Under the pieces are notes generated by a model that saw only the letters and a list, made by a program, of their open reading frames with translations, was not told the DNA's origin and made no database searches. A stretch of DNA of 64,000 nucleotides from Rickettsiales bacterium (GTDB lineage: Bacteria > Pseudomonadota > Alphaproteobacteria > G027485855): NCBI GenBank assembly GCA_027485855.1, contig JAIXQD010000021.1, forward strand, positions 1 to 64,000, in the 5' to 3' direction. Made by a program: the position numbers and the translations under genes. Positions 40,830-51,691 of the stretch are shown here, one piece after another; positions within the stretch are counted from its first letter, which is position 1; each line of letters opens with the position of its first letter.

Positions 40830-41420
40830 TCAATTGTCACTTGGGCGTGAGGTGAAATCATTATTTTTTAGCCTGAATAAAAGCATTTCAGACAAGGGGT
40901 CTGCTTCTTGCATGTAAGGATGATGGAAGGACTTTGCCTCCTTAATCATACCCAGTTTTTCAATAACTCTTACTGACGCCTTATTGGCGGGGGTGACGTA
41001 AGATATGATTTCAGTTAGGCCTAAATCAGCAAAGCCATACTCAAGAATTTTTGTCGCGGCTTCTGTGGCATAACCCTTATGCCAATGAGGGCGGGCCAGT
41101 CGCCAGCCAATTTCAACGGCGGGGGTGAAGTGCGCGGTGAAGCTAACATTCTTTAGTCCAGCAAAGCCGATAAATTCGCCGTCATTTTTTTCGCCGTCAT
41201 TTTTTTCACTGCCATCTTTCAACACGATAGCCCAAATACCATAACCATAGTCGGCGGCATGCATCATGCAGCGGTCGATAAAATTATCGCTGGTGGCACG
41301 GTCCCAGACCCCGCCAAGATATTGCATGGACTGAGGGTCGGCGCTCATTAGGGCGAAGGCCGGGCGGTCGTCGTCCCGCCATGGGCGGATAATTAAACGG
41401 CTGGTTTCAAGGCTGTTCAT
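40830..41420 (-). CDS. GNAT family N-acetyltransferase (RimJ/RimL type)
   Basis: 196 residues starting at MNSLETSRLIIRPWRDDD, the standard start of RimJ/RimL-type acetyltransferases; 48 upstream codons overlap the preceding gene's terminator and were rejected. Acetyl-CoA motif region: VEIGWRLARPHWHKGYATEA then ATKILEYGF, with the following ISYVTPANKASVRVIEKLGM. An in-frame 15-bp duplication gives EKNDGEKNDGE in a loop. Target (protein N-terminus, antibiotic or small amine) is unknown. Likely transcribed alone, since a terminator lies between it and the upstream phosphoesterase. Confidence 0.85.
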   Translation of the reverse strand: MNSLETSRLIIRPWRDDDRPAFALMSADPQSMQYLGGVWDRATSDNFIDRCMMHAADYGYGIWAIVLKDGSEKNDGEKNDGEFIGFAGLKNVSFTAHFTPAVEIGWRLARPHWHKGYATEAATKILEYGFADLGLTEIISYVTPANKASVRVIEKLGMIKEAKSFHHPYMQEADPLSEMLLFRLKNNDFTSRPSDN

Positions 41421-41478
41421 GGCTGCTCTGATCCAAATCTTATCGGAAAAAAAGCCAATTCTGCCCAGAGCAGTCTGC

Positions 41479-41504
41479 CAAAAAGCGCTGCCTAAGGCGC
41501 TTTG
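41479..41504 (-). terminator. Intrinsic terminator of the metallophosphoesterase gene
   Basis: On the minus strand AAAGCGC and GCGCTTT enclose an 8-base loop, and the right arm runs into TTTTT. It begins immediately after the phosphoesterase stop. Confidence 0.7.
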
Positions 41505-41505
41505 C

Positions 41506-42417
41506 CTAAAGCGTTGGCGGTAGAAGTGGCGCTTGGGGCGACGCCCCCGTTGATGGCGGGCCATTTATATCACCAGCCGGATGAGCCGTTGGCCCCCATG
41601 GCCCAGCTTTTGGTTTCACCGGTGGTGCTAAGGGCGGATCCAGTTTAAGCGCAACAGGCTTATAATCCTCACGGTTAAAATCATTGGGGCGGCCACGCGG
41701 ATTCGTGTAAAAGCGCACGCCGCCAATGACTATATCTTTACAATCATGGTTGTGGCCAGACAGCCAAAATTTTATTTTATGCTCTTTGTCGGCGCGCAGC
41801 ACTTCGGCCATGCTCGAATTGCCGTAAAAGCCAGTATATTTGAGCTGCTTTGGATAAACATTCCAAGACAAAATACCCGCATGCGGCGCTGTGTGCGTCA
41901 CCACAATAATGCTATGAATGGTATCATCGGCTTGTAGTTGTGTAACTTTGCTTTTAAGCCAATGCATATCGGCCGCAGCTTCGGTGGCAATCACATCGGG
42001 GTCGGGCTTATTGGGATTATTGGCATAAACCTCACGGGTTTGCTCGGCGGTGACATAGGGCTCGCCAATTTTATAATCCCACCAGCCATTGCGGCCAATA
42101 ATGGCAACGCCATCTTGAATAAAAACCTTATCGCGCAGAAAAACCACATTAGGGATTTTGGCAATTTCAGCGTGCAGGGCGGCATTGCCAAGATAGGGGA
42201 TTTCGTCAAATGGCCGATGCTCATGATTGCCATCGACATAAAGTACGGTTTTATAAACCGCAGCAATCCGTTTAAGCTCGGCCACCACATCGGCGGTGGG
42301 GTCTGAGACGTCGCCAGCGATAATGATGATATCATTTTGCTTATGCTTGGCCCAGTCAACCTGCTTATCGACGGGCCAACGGTCGGTATGAAGGTCGCTT
42401 GCGAGGTCAAATTGCAT
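41506..42417 (-). CDS. Calcineurin-like metallophosphoesterase
   Basis: 303 residues with the metallophosphoesterase metal-site motifs in order: DLHTD (Asp-x-His, about 8-12), AGDVSD (about 34-39), VDGNHEHRPF (about 61-70), VVTHTAPH (about 180) and SGHNHD (about 222). The last 35 residues are Pro-rich and probably disordered. The substrate cannot be told; related proteins act on phosphodiesters such as cyclic nucleotides or on phosphoproteins. Cytoplasmic (no signal peptide). Divergent from the nitronate monooxygenase gene. Confidence 0.88.
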   Translation of the reverse strand: MQFDLASDLHTDRWPVDKQVDWAKHKQNDIIIIAGDVSDPTADVVAELKRIAAVYKTVLYVDGNHEHRPFDEIPYLGNAALHAEIAKIPNVVFLRDKVFIQDGVAIIGRNGWWDYKIGEPYVTAEQTREVYANNPNKPDPDVIATEAAADMHWLKSKVTQLQADDTIHSIIVVTHTAPHAGILSWNVYPKQLKYTGFYGNSSMAEVLRADKEHKIKFWLSGHNHDCKDIVIGGVRFYTNPRGRPNDFNREDYKPVALKLDPPLAPPVKPKAGPWGPTAHPAGDINGPPSTGASPQAPLLPPTL

Positions 42418-42462
42418 AACTCAAAGCTATGAGATTTTCACACTCTGTGCAATGCTTTCAGC

Positions 42463-43356
42463 ATGATTCTTAATAAAGATTGGCACAAAAAACTGCCGCT
42501 TCCCGCCATTGCCGCCCCGATGTTTCTGGTGTCGGGCTTGCCGCTGGTCTTGGCCGCTTGCCAAAGCGGCATGGTTGGGGCATTTCCTGCGCTTAATGCC
42601 CGTAGCACCGATGAGCTAACCGCATGGCTGACGCAGCTGAATGCCGCGAATTTACCTGCCCCCTATGCGGTTAACCTTATTGTGCACCCAAGCAATGCCC
42701 GCCTTGAGGCAGATATCGCCGCAGTAGTTGCCGCAAAAGTGCCGATTATTATTACCTCGCTTGGGAGTGCGCGCGAGGTGATTGACGCCATTCATGGCTA
42801 TGGCGGCATTGTGCTGCATGATGTTATCAGCCTGCGCCACGCGCAAAAAGCCGCGCAAGCGGGGGTTGATGGTTTGATTTTGGTTTGTGCCGGTGCCGGC
42901 GGCCATGCGGGTACGCTTAACCCATTTGCCTTTGTGCCAGCGGTGCGGCGCTTTTTTAATGGGCTGATTATTTTAGCTGGCGGCATCAGTGATGGGCATG
43001 GCGTGGCCGCAGCCCTGCGTTTAGGCGCCGATTTGGCCTATATCGGCACCAGCCTTATTGCCACCAGCGAAAGCATGGCCAGCCCCGATTATAAACAAAT
43101 GATTTGCACCGCCCAAGCGGCCGATATTATTTATACCGCCGCAGTCTCAGGTGTGGCGGGTAATTTTATGCAGCAATCGCTGGCGGCCAATGGCGTAGAC
43201 CCTAAAAAACTGCCCGAACATAAAATGGATTTAAGCGGCGAGGCCAAGGCTTGGAAAACGATTTGGTCGGCCGGACAAAGCGTTGAAAATATAACGCAGA
43301 TAGAAGATGCGGCAACGCTGATAGCGCGCTGGCGGGCAGAATTTAGCGCCCGATAA
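42463..43356 (+). CDS. Nitronate monooxygenase family flavoprotein
   Basis: 297 residues, FMN-dependent TIM-barrel enzyme of the NPD/nitronate monooxygenase family that oxidises nitronates. Visible motifs: PAIAAPMFLVSGLPLVLAAC at the N-terminus, LILVCAGAGGHAG (about 140-152), IILAGGISDGHGVAAAL (about 170) and LAYIGTSLIAT (about 190), which form the FMN phosphate site. Some members act as enoyl reductases, so the reaction is not certain. It stands alone, convergent with mutT. Confidence 0.85.
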   Translation: MILNKDWHKKLPLPAIAAPMFLVSGLPLVLAACQSGMVGAFPALNARSTDELTAWLTQLNAANLPAPYAVNLIVHPSNARLEADIAAVVAAKVPIIITSLGSAREVIDAIHGYGGIVLHDVISLRHAQKAAQAGVDGLILVCAGAGGHAGTLNPFAFVPAVRRFFNGLIILAGGISDGHGVAAALRLGADLAYIGTSLIATSESMASPDYKQMICTAQAADIIYTAAVSGVAGNFMQQSLAANGVDPKKLPEHKMDLSGEAKAWKTIWSAGQSVENITQIEDAATLIARWRAEFSAR

Positions 43357-43379
43357 ATTAACTGCAAATAATCTTCTGT

Positions 43380-43820
43380 TTATAAATAATCTTGCAGGGC
43401 GCGCACCAGCGGCACATCGGCCGGGGGCATATCGTAGCGCGATAAATCGGCCGCGCGCACCCAAGCCAGCTGCTGCCCCTCACGCGCTGCGGGTGTGCCA
43501 TGCCATTGCCGCAACGCATAAAGCGGCATCAGCAAATGTGTATCAGGGTAGCTATGCGAGGCAAAAGCAATCGGCGTTAAACAACCAACCGAGCTACTAA
43601 TGCCAAGCTCCTCTTGCAGTTCGCGCAGCAGGGCGGCTTCAGGCGTTTCGCCAGCATCGATTTTGCCACCCGGAAACTCCCACAAACCCGCCATGGCTTT
43701 GCCTTGTGGCCGCTGCGCCAACAGCACGCGGCCATCGGCATCAATAAGGGCCGCTGCCACCACCAACAATAATTTGCCTGATTTTGGCGGCGGCGGCAAA
43801 GTGACATCAATGCAATTCAT
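43380..43820 (-). CDS. mutT: NUDIX hydrolase, MutT (8-oxo-dGTP diphosphatase) type
   Basis: 146 residues. A perfect Nudix box reads [20 protein letters not shown] then ELGI (GX5EX7REUXEEXGU), preceded by [19 protein letters not shown], the hallmark of MutT sanitising oxidised dGTP. The C-terminal [15 protein letters not shown] is also typical. Two bases after the GNAT gene, so it is probably the last gene of the sucC-sucD-GNAT-mutT string. In many alphaproteobacteria mutT instead sits near argJ or secA. Confidence 0.92.
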   Translation of the reverse strand: MNCIDVTLPPPPKSGKLLLVVAAALIDADGRVLLAQRPQGKAMAGLWEFPGGKIDAGETPEAALLRELQEELGISSSVGCLTPIAFASHSYPDTHLLMPLYALRQWHGTPAAREGQQLAWVRAADLSRYDMPPADVPLVRALQDYL

Positions 43821-43822
43821 GA

Positions 43823-44350
43823 TTATTTTTTATGAATAATAAAAGTTGGTGCATGCGGCGAACCATTGCGCGTTGGCTTGGCCAATAATTTTAAGCCATC
43901 GGGCTGCATGCCAACAGCCTGCAATAATTTTTGTGAGCGCACATTATCGGGGTCGGCATAGGCCTCAATCGCGGTAAGGCCAAGCTTATTAAAGCCATAA
44001 TCGATAAAGGCCGTAGCGGCTTCTTGGCCATAGCCCTGCCCTTGATAATCAAGCCCCAGCCAATAACCTAAGGCCGGACGCTCGCTGCCATCGGCCGTGC
44101 TGCCATCGAGGCCGCCGCCGCCAATCACCTCGTCGGTTGCTTTAAGGCAAATGGCAAAACTGCGCGGCAAAGGCTGCTGATGCCGATGCTGCATTTCGCG
44201 AATCCAATTTTGTGCATCGACCAACAAATAAGGATGCGGCAAAGCGGCCAGCCAGCGGGCTATCTCCCAATGATTTGCCAATGCGGCAAAACGCGGCGCC
44301 TCATCGGTGCGTAAACAACGCAAGCGCAGCCGCGCTGTTTCTATAATCAT
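43823..44350 (-). CDS. GNAT family N-acetyltransferase
   Basis: 175 residues, RimJ/RimL-type GNAT. Start region [20 protein letters not shown] is typical. The acetyl-CoA loop is [20 protein letters not shown], followed by AFIDYGF, and then [19 protein letters not shown]. It overlaps sucD by four bases, so it is translated with succinyl-CoA synthetase. Its target is unknown; the placement raises, but does not prove, a link to an acyl-CoA-fed modification. Confidence 0.85.
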   Translation of the reverse strand: MIIETARLRLRCLRTDEAPRFAALANHWEIARWLAALPHPYLLVDAQNWIREMQHRHQQPLPRSFAICLKATDEVIGGGGLDGSTADGSERPALGYWLGLDYQGQGYGQEAATAFIDYGFNKLGLTAIEAYADPDNVRSQKLLQAVGMQPDGLKLLAKPTRNGSPHAPTFIIHKK

Positions 44351-45249
44351 GTGCCGGTTTTGGCCATGCGGCCGCCATCTTTCAGCAGTTGCAGCATGGT
44401 TTGCCCCAACATGGCAGGATTAGCGGCAACCGCAATGCCCGCGCTTTGCATGGCTTCAATTTTATCGCCAGCTGTGCCCTTACCGCCCGAGATAATCGCG
44501 CCAGCATGGCCCATGCGCCGCCCAGGGGGTGCCGTGACACCCGCAATAAAACCAACCATGGGCTTTTTATGTTTATGGGCGCGCACAAAAGCCGCGGCCT
44601 CTTCTTCGGCGCTGCCGCCAATTTCACCAATCATGATGACGGCCTCGGTTTCGGCATCGGCAAAGAATAAATCAAGCGCATCGATAAAGTTGGTGCCATT
44701 GACGGGGTCGCCACCAATACCCACACAGGAAGATTGTCCTAAACCGGCCGCAGTGGTTTGCGCCACGGCCTCGTATGTGAGCGTGCCGGAGCGCGAGACA
44801 ATGCCGATTTTACCGCGCTGGTGAATATGCCCTGGCATAATACCAATCTTGCATTCACCCGGTGTAATCACACCAGGGCAATTTGGCCCAACCAAGCGTG
44901 TGCGGCTGCCTTGCAAGGCGCGCTTCACCGTGACCATATCCAGCACCGGAATGCCCTCGGTGATGCAAACCACCAATGGCACTTCGGCATCGATTGCTTC
45001 TAGAATCGCATCCGCAGCAAAGGGTGGCGGCACATAAATTACGCTGGCATTGGCGCCGGTTTTGGCCACAGCCTCGGCCACGGTATCGAACACCGGCAAA
45101 TCAAGATGCGTGGTGCCGCCCTTGCCTGGCGTGATGCCGCCCACCATTTTAGTGCCATAGGCAATGGCCTGTTCACTATGAAAAGTGCCTTGCGCACCAG
45201 TAAAACCCTGACAGATAACCTTGGTATCTTTATTGACGAGAATAGCCAT
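44347..45249 (-). CDS. sucD: Succinyl-CoA synthetase alpha subunit
   Basis: Alpha subunit of the TCA-cycle enzyme that makes succinate plus ATP or GTP from succinyl-CoA, 300 residues. The N-terminal Rossmann CoA-binding domain has [17 protein letters not shown]. The phosphorylated active-site His is H248 in [17 protein letters not shown]. It starts 2 bases after the sucC stop and overlaps the following GNAT gene. Confidence 0.97.
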   Translation of the reverse strand: MAILVNKDTKVICQGFTGAQGTFHSEQAIAYGTKMVGGITPGKGGTTHLDLPVFDTVAEAVAKTGANASVIYVPPPFAADAILEAIDAEVPLVVCITEGIPVLDMVTVKRALQGSRTRLVGPNCPGVITPGECKIGIMPGHIHQRGKIGIVSRSGTLTYEAVAQTTAAGLGQSSCVGIGGDPVNGTNFIDALDLFFADAETEAVIMIGEIGGSAEEEAAAFVRAHKHKKPMVGFIAGVTAPPGRRMGHAGAIISGGKGTAGDKIEAMQSAGIAVAANPAMLGQTMLQLLKDGGRMAKTGT

Positions 45250-45251
45250 GA

Positions 45252-46421
45252 TTATGCAGCCTCCTTGACCGCGTTCACAATTTTTTGAGCCGCATCGGCC
45301 AGATTATCGGCCGCCACAATGGGCAAGCCAGACTGCGCCAATATTTTTTTACCGAGTTCAACATTCGTGCCTTCAAGGCGCACCACCAATGGCACATGCA
45401 GCGATACTTCGCGTGCTGCGGCAATCACGCCCTCGGCAATCACATCGCAGCGCATGATGCCGCCAAAAATATTGACCAAAATGCCTTCAACATTGGCATC
45501 GCGTAGAATAATTTTAAAGGCTGTGGTCACGCGCTCTTTGGTGGCACCACCGCCCACATCAAGAAAATTGGCAGGGTCACCGCCATAAAGCTTGATAATG
45601 TCCATAGTGGCCATGGCAAGGCCCGCGCCATTGACCATGCAGCCAATATTGCCATCGAGCTTGACATAAGACAGCGAGTGTTTGTTGGCCTCGGTTTCGG
45701 CGGGGTCTTCTTCAGATTCATCGCGCAGCTCAAGCACATCGGGGTGACGCTCAAGCGCGTTATCATCGAAGTTCATTTTGCCATCAAGCGCCAGTAATTG
45801 ATCGTCCTTGGTGACCACCAGCGGGTTGATTTCAAAAATTGAGGCATCAAGCGCCATAAAAGCTTGATACATGTTGGTCAAAAACTTAACCGCACTGCTC
45901 ACTTGCTTGCCACTAAGGCCAAGCGCAAAGGCAATTTTGCGGGCATGAAAAGGCTTAAGCCCGGTGGCGGGGTCGATAGCTTGACGAATAATTTTTTCAG
46001 GGTGCTTTGCCGCAACCTCTTCAATATCCATGCCGCCTTCAGTTGAGGCCATAAGCGTGACGCGGCTGGTGGCCCTATCAACCAACATGCCTAAGTAAAG
46101 CTCGCGCGCGATGGCGCAGCCTTCTTCAATATAGACACGCTTCACTTCGCGGCCAGCGGGGCCTGTTTGCGCCGTGACTAAAGTCATACCGAGCATGCGC
46201 TTGGCTTCGCTGACGACATCGGCGATAGATTTTACCACTTTAACACCGCCCGCTTTGCCGCGACCGCCCGCATGAATTTGCGCCTTCACCACCCACACCG
46301 GCCCACCCAAAGTTTTAGCCGCAGCCTCGGCCGCTTCGGGCGTATAAATCACTTCGCCGCGTGGAACAGCCACACCAAATTTTTTAAGCAGAGCCTTGGC
46401 CTGATACTCATGGATATTCAT
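45252..46421 (-). CDS. sucC: Succinyl-CoA synthetase beta subunit
   Basis: Beta subunit, nucleotide-binding ATP-grasp protein, 389 residues. ATG chosen at [20 protein letters not shown], the universal SucC start, with GGGAG upstream. Motifs: [45 protein letters not shown] and [15 protein letters not shown] sigma-70-type promoter lies 29 bases upstream, so sucCD is transcribed separately from mdh. Confidence 0.97.
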   Translation of the reverse strand: MNIHEYQAKALLKKFGVAVPRGEVIYTPEAAEAAAKTLGGPVWVVKAQIHAGGRGKAGGVKVVKSIADVVSEAKRMLGMTLVTAQTGPAGREVKRVYIEEGCAIARELYLGMLVDRATSRVTLMASTEGGMDIEEVAAKHPEKIIRQAIDPATGLKPFHARKIAFALGLSGKQVSSAVKFLTNMYQAFMALDASIFEINPLVVTKDDQLLALDGKMNFDDNALERHPDVLELRDESEEDPAETEANKHSLSYVKLDGNIGCMVNGAGLAMATMDIIKLYGGDPANFLDVGGGATKERVTTAFKIILRDANVEGILVNIFGGIMRCDVIAEGVIAAAREVSLHVPLVVRLEGTNVELGKKILAQSGLPIVAADNLADAAQKIVNAVKEAA

Positions 46422-46449
46422 GAAAACTCCCGTTGGTAAAATCCGTAAA

Positions 46450-46478
46450 ACTATAGCGGTTTTATTGCGTCGCGGCAA
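46450..46478 (-). promoter_or_regulatory. Sigma-70-type promoter of sucCD
   Basis: On the minus strand TTGCCG and TATAGT are separated by 17 bases; the -10 ends 28 bases before the sucC ATG. It lies downstream of the mdh terminator, which fits an independent start of transcription. Confidence 0.6.
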
Positions 46479-46542
46479 TCGCGGTGGGTTTTATTACGCG
46501 GGCAAAATTAAGCGCATAAAAATGCCCTCATTGAAAACCAGC

Positions 46543-46575
46543 CCAACAAAAACCCCGCCTTTTGAGGGGCGGGGC
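46543..46575 (-). terminator. Intrinsic terminator of mdh
   Basis: On the minus strand CCCCGCC and GGCGGGG form a 7-bp GC stem around an 8-base loop, followed by TTTTTGTT. It begins 14 bases after the mdh stop. Confidence 0.85.
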
Positions 46576-46588
46576 TCAGTGTACCGAT

Positions 46589-47557
<969 letters not shown>

Positions 47558-47642
47558 TTAGAATCACCTGTAAGAATTAAGCCTACCTTATGTATCTTAA
47601 TTCAGCATATGCGGCAATGGTGCTTGCCGATTGTTAAAAATT

Positions 47643-48857
47643 TTACTCGGCCTTGACCCCAAAAAACTGTAATTGCCACAGCATTTCTACCTCATTAAGG
47701 GGGAAATCACTGCCGCCGCGTGCATTCAGCAGCAGGGCCGGCGCAATATTGGCCAGCAAGCGCTGCAATTGCATAGCGCCGCGCATCGATAAGCCCGCCC
47801 GCCAAGCCAGCGCCGTTACGGCTTTGGCGCTATTGGCGCTGATCATTTTTTCGACAATGGCGGGCTCGATCCGCGCCAGCAGCGACAAAGAGGCCACAAC
47901 AAAATCGCGCTCATGCCAAGAGAGCGCATCGCTAATGGCTTGCTCATTTAATGCCCCCGCACGAAACAGCCTTGCGGCTCTGGTGTAGGGGTGTTCGTTT
48001 TTATCCTGCTGGGTGTGGTCAAGGCGGCGGCGGGCGGTGGCCACAATATCGCCGATGGTCAGCACATCATAATCGCTGCGCTTTTGCAAAATCTCGATGA
48101 CGCGCTCATCAACAAAGCTGGCCAGTTTAAGCGCAAGGGGTGCTGGCAATTCTGGCCGCAGGGCCAAAGGCTGATGCCATTGCGGATAGGCTGGCGCTTG
48201 CTCAACAATAACAGCTAAGGTTGGCGCATCAAGCTGGGCCTTGGGGTTTTTCAGCAGTGTTTCAGTGCTGGTGGTATCGGCCTTACTGACCAAAACTGCA
48301 CTTACCCTTGTTGATAAAACGGGTCGCTGTGCAACAGCGACACGCGCCCAAACCTGATTATGCTGCGCCAGCGCGGCAATTAAATCATCGTCTGATAAAC
48401 GGGCACAAAAGCGCAAAATTGGCTCGGCCACACTTTGTGCGACATCCAGCGCTAATTGCCGCACAATTTTTGGCGGCGCCAAAGCGACATCGCGCAAGGC
48501 TGTCGCCAGCGCCTCACGCACTTTAAGGGCTTGGTCAAGGGCGAGCTGCTCAAGCGCCCGCAGCGCTAGTAATTTTGCTGAATCAGCCTCTGTTTCGATG
48601 CGCTCGGGCAGCAACGGCGCAATTTTACGCGCCAGCGACACGCGCACCATTTCTTCAGGGTCGCGGGCCAAAATCTCAATGGCTTTGGCATGTGTGGCAA
48701 CATTATGCGCCAAAGCCATACGCACAGCGGGGCTGCTATCGGCCGCTAAAAATACCGATAGTTCGGGCGGCAAGCGTGCATCTGAAGCCAGCGCCGCACG
48801 CTCGCGGTAATTGCCATAGCGGGCAATATGTTTGGCTTGAGCATAATCGAAGCGCAT
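47643..48857 (-). CDS. DUF2336 (HEAT-like repeat) protein
   Basis: 404 residues, composed of repeated helical pairs rich in Ala and Leu (for example AADSSPAVRMALAHNVATHA, ARDPEEMVRVSLARKIAPLL). The whole resembles the DUF2336 alphaproteobacterial family. No catalytic motif is seen, so it is probably a scaffold or protein-interaction protein. Starts 3 bases after the zapE stop and may be co-transcribed with it. Function is unknown in the family. Confidence 0.75.
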   Translation of the reverse strand: MRFDYAQAKHIARYGNYRERAALASDARLPPELSVFLAADSSPAVRMALAHNVATHAKAIEILARDPEEMVRVSLARKIAPLLPERIETEADSAKLLALRALEQLALDQALKVREALATALRDVALAPPKIVRQLALDVAQSVAEPILRFCARLSDDDLIAALAQHNQVWARVAVAQRPVLSTRVSAVLVSKADTTSTETLLKNPKAQLDAPTLAVIVEQAPAYPQWHQPLALRPELPAPLALKLASFVDERVIEILQKRSDYDVLTIGDIVATARRRLDHTQQDKNEHPYTRAARLFRAGALNEQAISDALSWHERDFVVASLSLLARIEPAIVEKMISANSAKAVTALAWRAGLSMRGAMQLQRLLANIAPALLLNARGGSDFPLNEVEMLWQLQFFGVKAE

Positions 48858-48860
48858 GGC

Positions 48861-49943
48861 TTATCGCTCTCGCGCTTGCTGACGATATTCGCGGCTTTGC
48901 ATTTCAATCAGCCGGCTAGCCGTGCGCGCAAAAGCGGGTGCCAATAATTCGCCCACATAAAGCTGATCAGGGGCGGCGTCCGCACATATTGTTAAGGCGG
49001 TTTTATGCTCGTAAAGCACATCAATCAGCGTAATAAAGCGCATGGCCACATCACGCGTTTTATCGGTGAAGCGCGGCACATCATCGAGCAGCAGATTTTG
49101 AAAGCACTGGGCCAAGGCAATATAATCGGCGCTGGCTAAGGGCTGCTCGCAAAGTTCGGCAAAGCGACAGAGCGCCACGCCAGGCGCTGTGCGCGGCAAA
49201 ACCAAACGGCGCCCCTGCACCGCAAGGCTGGTGCTGGTAATCGGTTGCTCATGTGCAAGATGCTGAAAGGCCCATTGCAGCTTTTGGCTGTGCGATGCTG
49301 ACAGCGGCGTAAAATAAACCGGTGCTTGATTTTGACTATCCCGCCGATGATCAACGCCGCGGCCAATTTCAATCACCTGCCAATTTTGCTTAAGCCAATC
49401 GATAAAAGGCTCAAAGCGCACACGCTGCAAACCATTTTTATAAAGCTCGTCGGGCGCCGCATTGGAGGTTGAGACAATCACCACCCCCATCTGCTGCAAA
49501 GCGGCAAACAAGCGCGAAAGAATCATGGCATCAGCAATGTTATTGACAAAAAACTCGTCAAAGCAAAGCAGCCGCGTTTGCCGCGATAGATCTTGCGCAT
49601 AATGCAGCAGCACTTGCTCATCGTCTTTATTTTGCCGCAGCTGGTGCAAGGCCTCATGCACTTCAAGCATAAAAGCATGAAAATGGACGCGGCGCTTGCG
49701 CGCTTCAGGCGCTGTGGCAAAAAACAAATCCATCAGCAAAGATTTACCGCGCCCGACACTGCCATAAATATAAAGGCTGCGTGGCAGAGGCTGTTTACGC
49801 CAAAACTGCCATAAGGGCGGACGGTTATTAAGCGCCAAAGTTAAAGCATCAAGGGCGGCCAGCGTTTGCTGCTGCCCCTCATCGGGCAAAGCCCTGCCCG
49901 ACGCAATGCGCTGCGCATAAACTGTGGATGGTAAAAGTGACAT
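48861..49943 (-). CDS. zapE: Cell division protein ZapE (AFG1-like ATPase)
   Basis: 360-residue P-loop ATPase. Walker A YIYGSVGRGKSLLMDLFF (about 58-75), then HFHAFMLEVHEALHQLR and Walker B LLCFDEFFVNNIADAMIL, with VIVSTSNAAPDELYKNGLQR, all hallmarks of ZapE/AFG1. In E. coli ZapE affects FtsZ under stress. The later ATG (MSLLPSTVYAQRI) was chosen because the first 12 codons of the longer frame are not conserved. Divergent from rodA, with only 22 bases between the two start codons. Confidence 0.92.
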   Translation of the reverse strand: MSLLPSTVYAQRIASGRALPDEGQQQTLAALDALTLALNNRPPLWQFWRKQPLPRSLYIYGSVGRGKSLLMDLFFATAPEARKRRVHFHAFMLEVHEALHQLRQNKDDEQVLLHYAQDLSRQTRLLCFDEFFVNNIADAMILSRLFAALQQMGVVIVSTSNAAPDELYKNGLQRVRFEPFIDWLKQNWQVIEIGRGVDHRRDSQNQAPVYFTPLSASHSQKLQWAFQHLAHEQPITSTSLAVQGRRLVLPRTAPGVALCRFAELCEQPLASADYIALAQCFQNLLLDDVPRFTDKTRDVAMRFITLIDVLYEHKTALTICADAAPDQLYVGELLAPAFARTASRLIEMQSREYRQQARER

Positions 49944-49965
49944 AGTTTGGTTTATACATGCGCTT

Positions 49966-51123
49966 ATGATTTTTGACACGCTTTTTGGCCAAACCCATGG
50001 TCGTGGCTTTAGCCTAACCGAAAGGATGCAGCATATGCCTTGGGGGCTGGTGCTGCTGGTAACGCTTTTGGGCGTTGCGGGCGTTGCTATGCTTTACTCG
50101 GCCGGTGGCGCAAGCTGGCAACCTTGGGCACAAGCGCAAGCGCTGCGCTTGTTGATATGCCTTGGTCTTATGCTGTTTATTGCCATAACTGATATTCGTT
50201 TATGGCTACGCATGGCCTATGTGCTTTATGGGCTCACGCTTTTTTTGCTGCTGGTGGTTGAAATTAAGGGCCATATTGGCATGGGCGCGCAACGCTGGCT
50301 CAATTTAGGTTTTATGGTGCTGCAACCCTCTGAACTTATGAAAATTACCCTGCTCTTGGCCTTGGCGCGTTATTTTCATAATTTGCCGCCTGAGCGCATC
50401 ACCGATTTTGGCGCACTTATAACGCCGGTCTTGCTGCTTATGGCGCCGGTGGGGCTGGTTTTGCTGCAACCCAACCTTGGCACCGCGCTTTTACTTATTT
50501 TGGCAACTGGCGCTGTGTTTTTAGCCGCAGGCGTGCGCGCTTATGTGTTTATTGTGGCGCTGTTGTTGGTGGCGATTATTGTGCCGATAGGCTGGGAGCA
50601 TTTGCACGACTACCAACAGCAACGCGTGCTGACTTTTTTAAACCCCGAGGCCGACCCGCGCGGCACGGGCTATAATATTTTACAAGCAAAAATCGCCATG
50701 GGCTCGGGCGGGCTATGGGGCAAAGGCTTTGCACAAGGAACGCAAGGGCAATTGCAATTTCTGCCTGAAAAACATACTGATTTTATCTTTGTGCTGTTGG
50801 GCGAAGAGCTAGGATTTTTTGCCACCATCTTTGTTGTGCTGCTTTATGCCGGCATTATGTTTTACGCGCTTTTAATTGCGCTGGGCTGCCGACATTTATT
50901 TGGCAAGCTTGTGGCGATTGGCCTTATGAGCAATATATTTTTATATGTATTTGTGAATATTGCCATGGTCACCGGCCTTATTCCGGTGGTTGGCATCCCC
51001 TTGCCAATCCTCTCTTATGGCGGCACAGCCATGCTTACATTTTTAATCGGTTGTGGTTTGTTGCTGAATGTAGCGCTGCATCGTGATTCTAGACTGCCCA
51101 AGAATGATTATGGCCTAATTTAA
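49966..51123 (+). CDS. rodA: Rod-shape SEDS glycosyltransferase RodA
   Basis: Peptidoglycan polymerase of the elongasome, 385 residues from the chosen ATG, with about ten membrane helices. Motifs: GAQRWLNLGFMVLQPSELMK, LLLQPNLGTALLL (as VLLQPNLG), GYNILQAKIAMGSGG, FLPEKHTDFIFVLLGEELGF and the C-terminal PLPILSYGGTAML. It stands apart from mreBCD/mrdA, which are not in the window. Divergent from zapE. Confidence 0.94.
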   Translation: MIFDTLFGQTHGRGFSLTERMQHMPWGLVLLVTLLGVAGVAMLYSAGGASWQPWAQAQALRLLICLGLMLFIAITDIRLWLRMAYVLYGLTLFLLLVVEIKGHIGMGAQRWLNLGFMVLQPSELMKITLLLALARYFHNLPPERITDFGALITPVLLLMAPVGLVLLQPNLGTALLLILATGAVFLAAGVRAYVFIVALLLVAIIVPIGWEHLHDYQQQRVLTFLNPEADPRGTGYNILQAKIAMGSGGLWGKGFAQGTQGQLQFLPEKHTDFIFVLLGEELGFFATIFVVLLYAGIMFYALLIALGCRHLFGKLVAIGLMSNIFLYVFVNIAMVTGLIPVVGIPLPILSYGGTAMLTFLIGCGLLLNVALHRDSRLPKNDYGLI

Positions 51124-51283
51124 TATGATGTGCTGCACCAATTTTTATTGAAAATTGACCCTAACTCACGGTTTTTACAAAAAAATTTCAAAATCAACCG
51201 TATTACGAATTTTTTTTGAATTGCTTTCGCCGTTTCTTGATAAGGTGAGAGTGTGAATAAACGCTTGCACTCGCGGCTAGCAA

Positions 51284-51300
51284 ATACCCCCAAGGGGTAT
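51284..51300. other. Short palindrome after rodA
   Basis: ATACCCC and GGGGTAT enclose a 3-base loop (CAA). No T tract follows. It may be an operator or a weak terminator between rodA and the small gene downstream. Confidence 0.4.
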
Positions 51301-51359
51301 ATTGAAATAACCGAGAGAAAACAAGCGGTTGGGAAACTTTTTATAACGCAGAGGTTAAC

Positions 51360-51560
51360 ATGTTGAATGTCCAATTTACCGCCCGTTCTTATCTGGCTCT
51401 GTGCGCTCTGGTGCGCGATGCCCTCGAAATTGAGAGCGATGCCACCCCAATTTTACGGCGCCTTGCTGAAGAGCTGGCCACAGCACACCCTGTGAGCCTC
51501 GATGATGCCGACCAAAAACAAGATGAGGCCGTATTAGCCCGACTGCGCGATGTCGCTTAA
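51360..51560 (+). CDS. Small hypothetical protein (66 aa)
   Basis: 66-residue protein, helical, with an N-terminal MLNVQFTARSYLALCALVRD and an acidic C-terminal half (SLDDADQKQDEAVLARL). CAGAGG 6 bases before the ATG supports translation. No family recognised. It stands alone between rodA and another small gene. Confidence 0.5.
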   Translation: MLNVQFTARSYLALCALVRDALEIESDATPILRRLAEELATAHPVSLDDADQKQDEAVLARLRDVA

Positions 51561-51576
51561 GCTTAAGCCATATCGT

Positions 51577-51603
51577 GATGCGGTGCTTTGTTTGGAAGCA
51601 CCA
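51577..51603. other. Inverted repeat after the 66-aa gene
   Basis: GGTGCTT and AAGCACC flank a 7-base loop about 20 bases after the stop. There is no T tract, so terminator function is uncertain. Confidence 0.35.
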
Positions 51604-51691
51604 CATACGCGGGTAGAGTTCTAATTTTCATATTTTTCTGCTGTTTTCTCAGTATTTGCCGGTAAATCCACACTAACCTAATTGTCAAGAT

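Noticed and set aside
41421..41564. 48-codon N-terminal extension of the RimJ-type acetyltransferase
   Set aside because: It would run through the terminator hairpin and the end of the phosphoesterase gene, is very basic and has no family counterpart.
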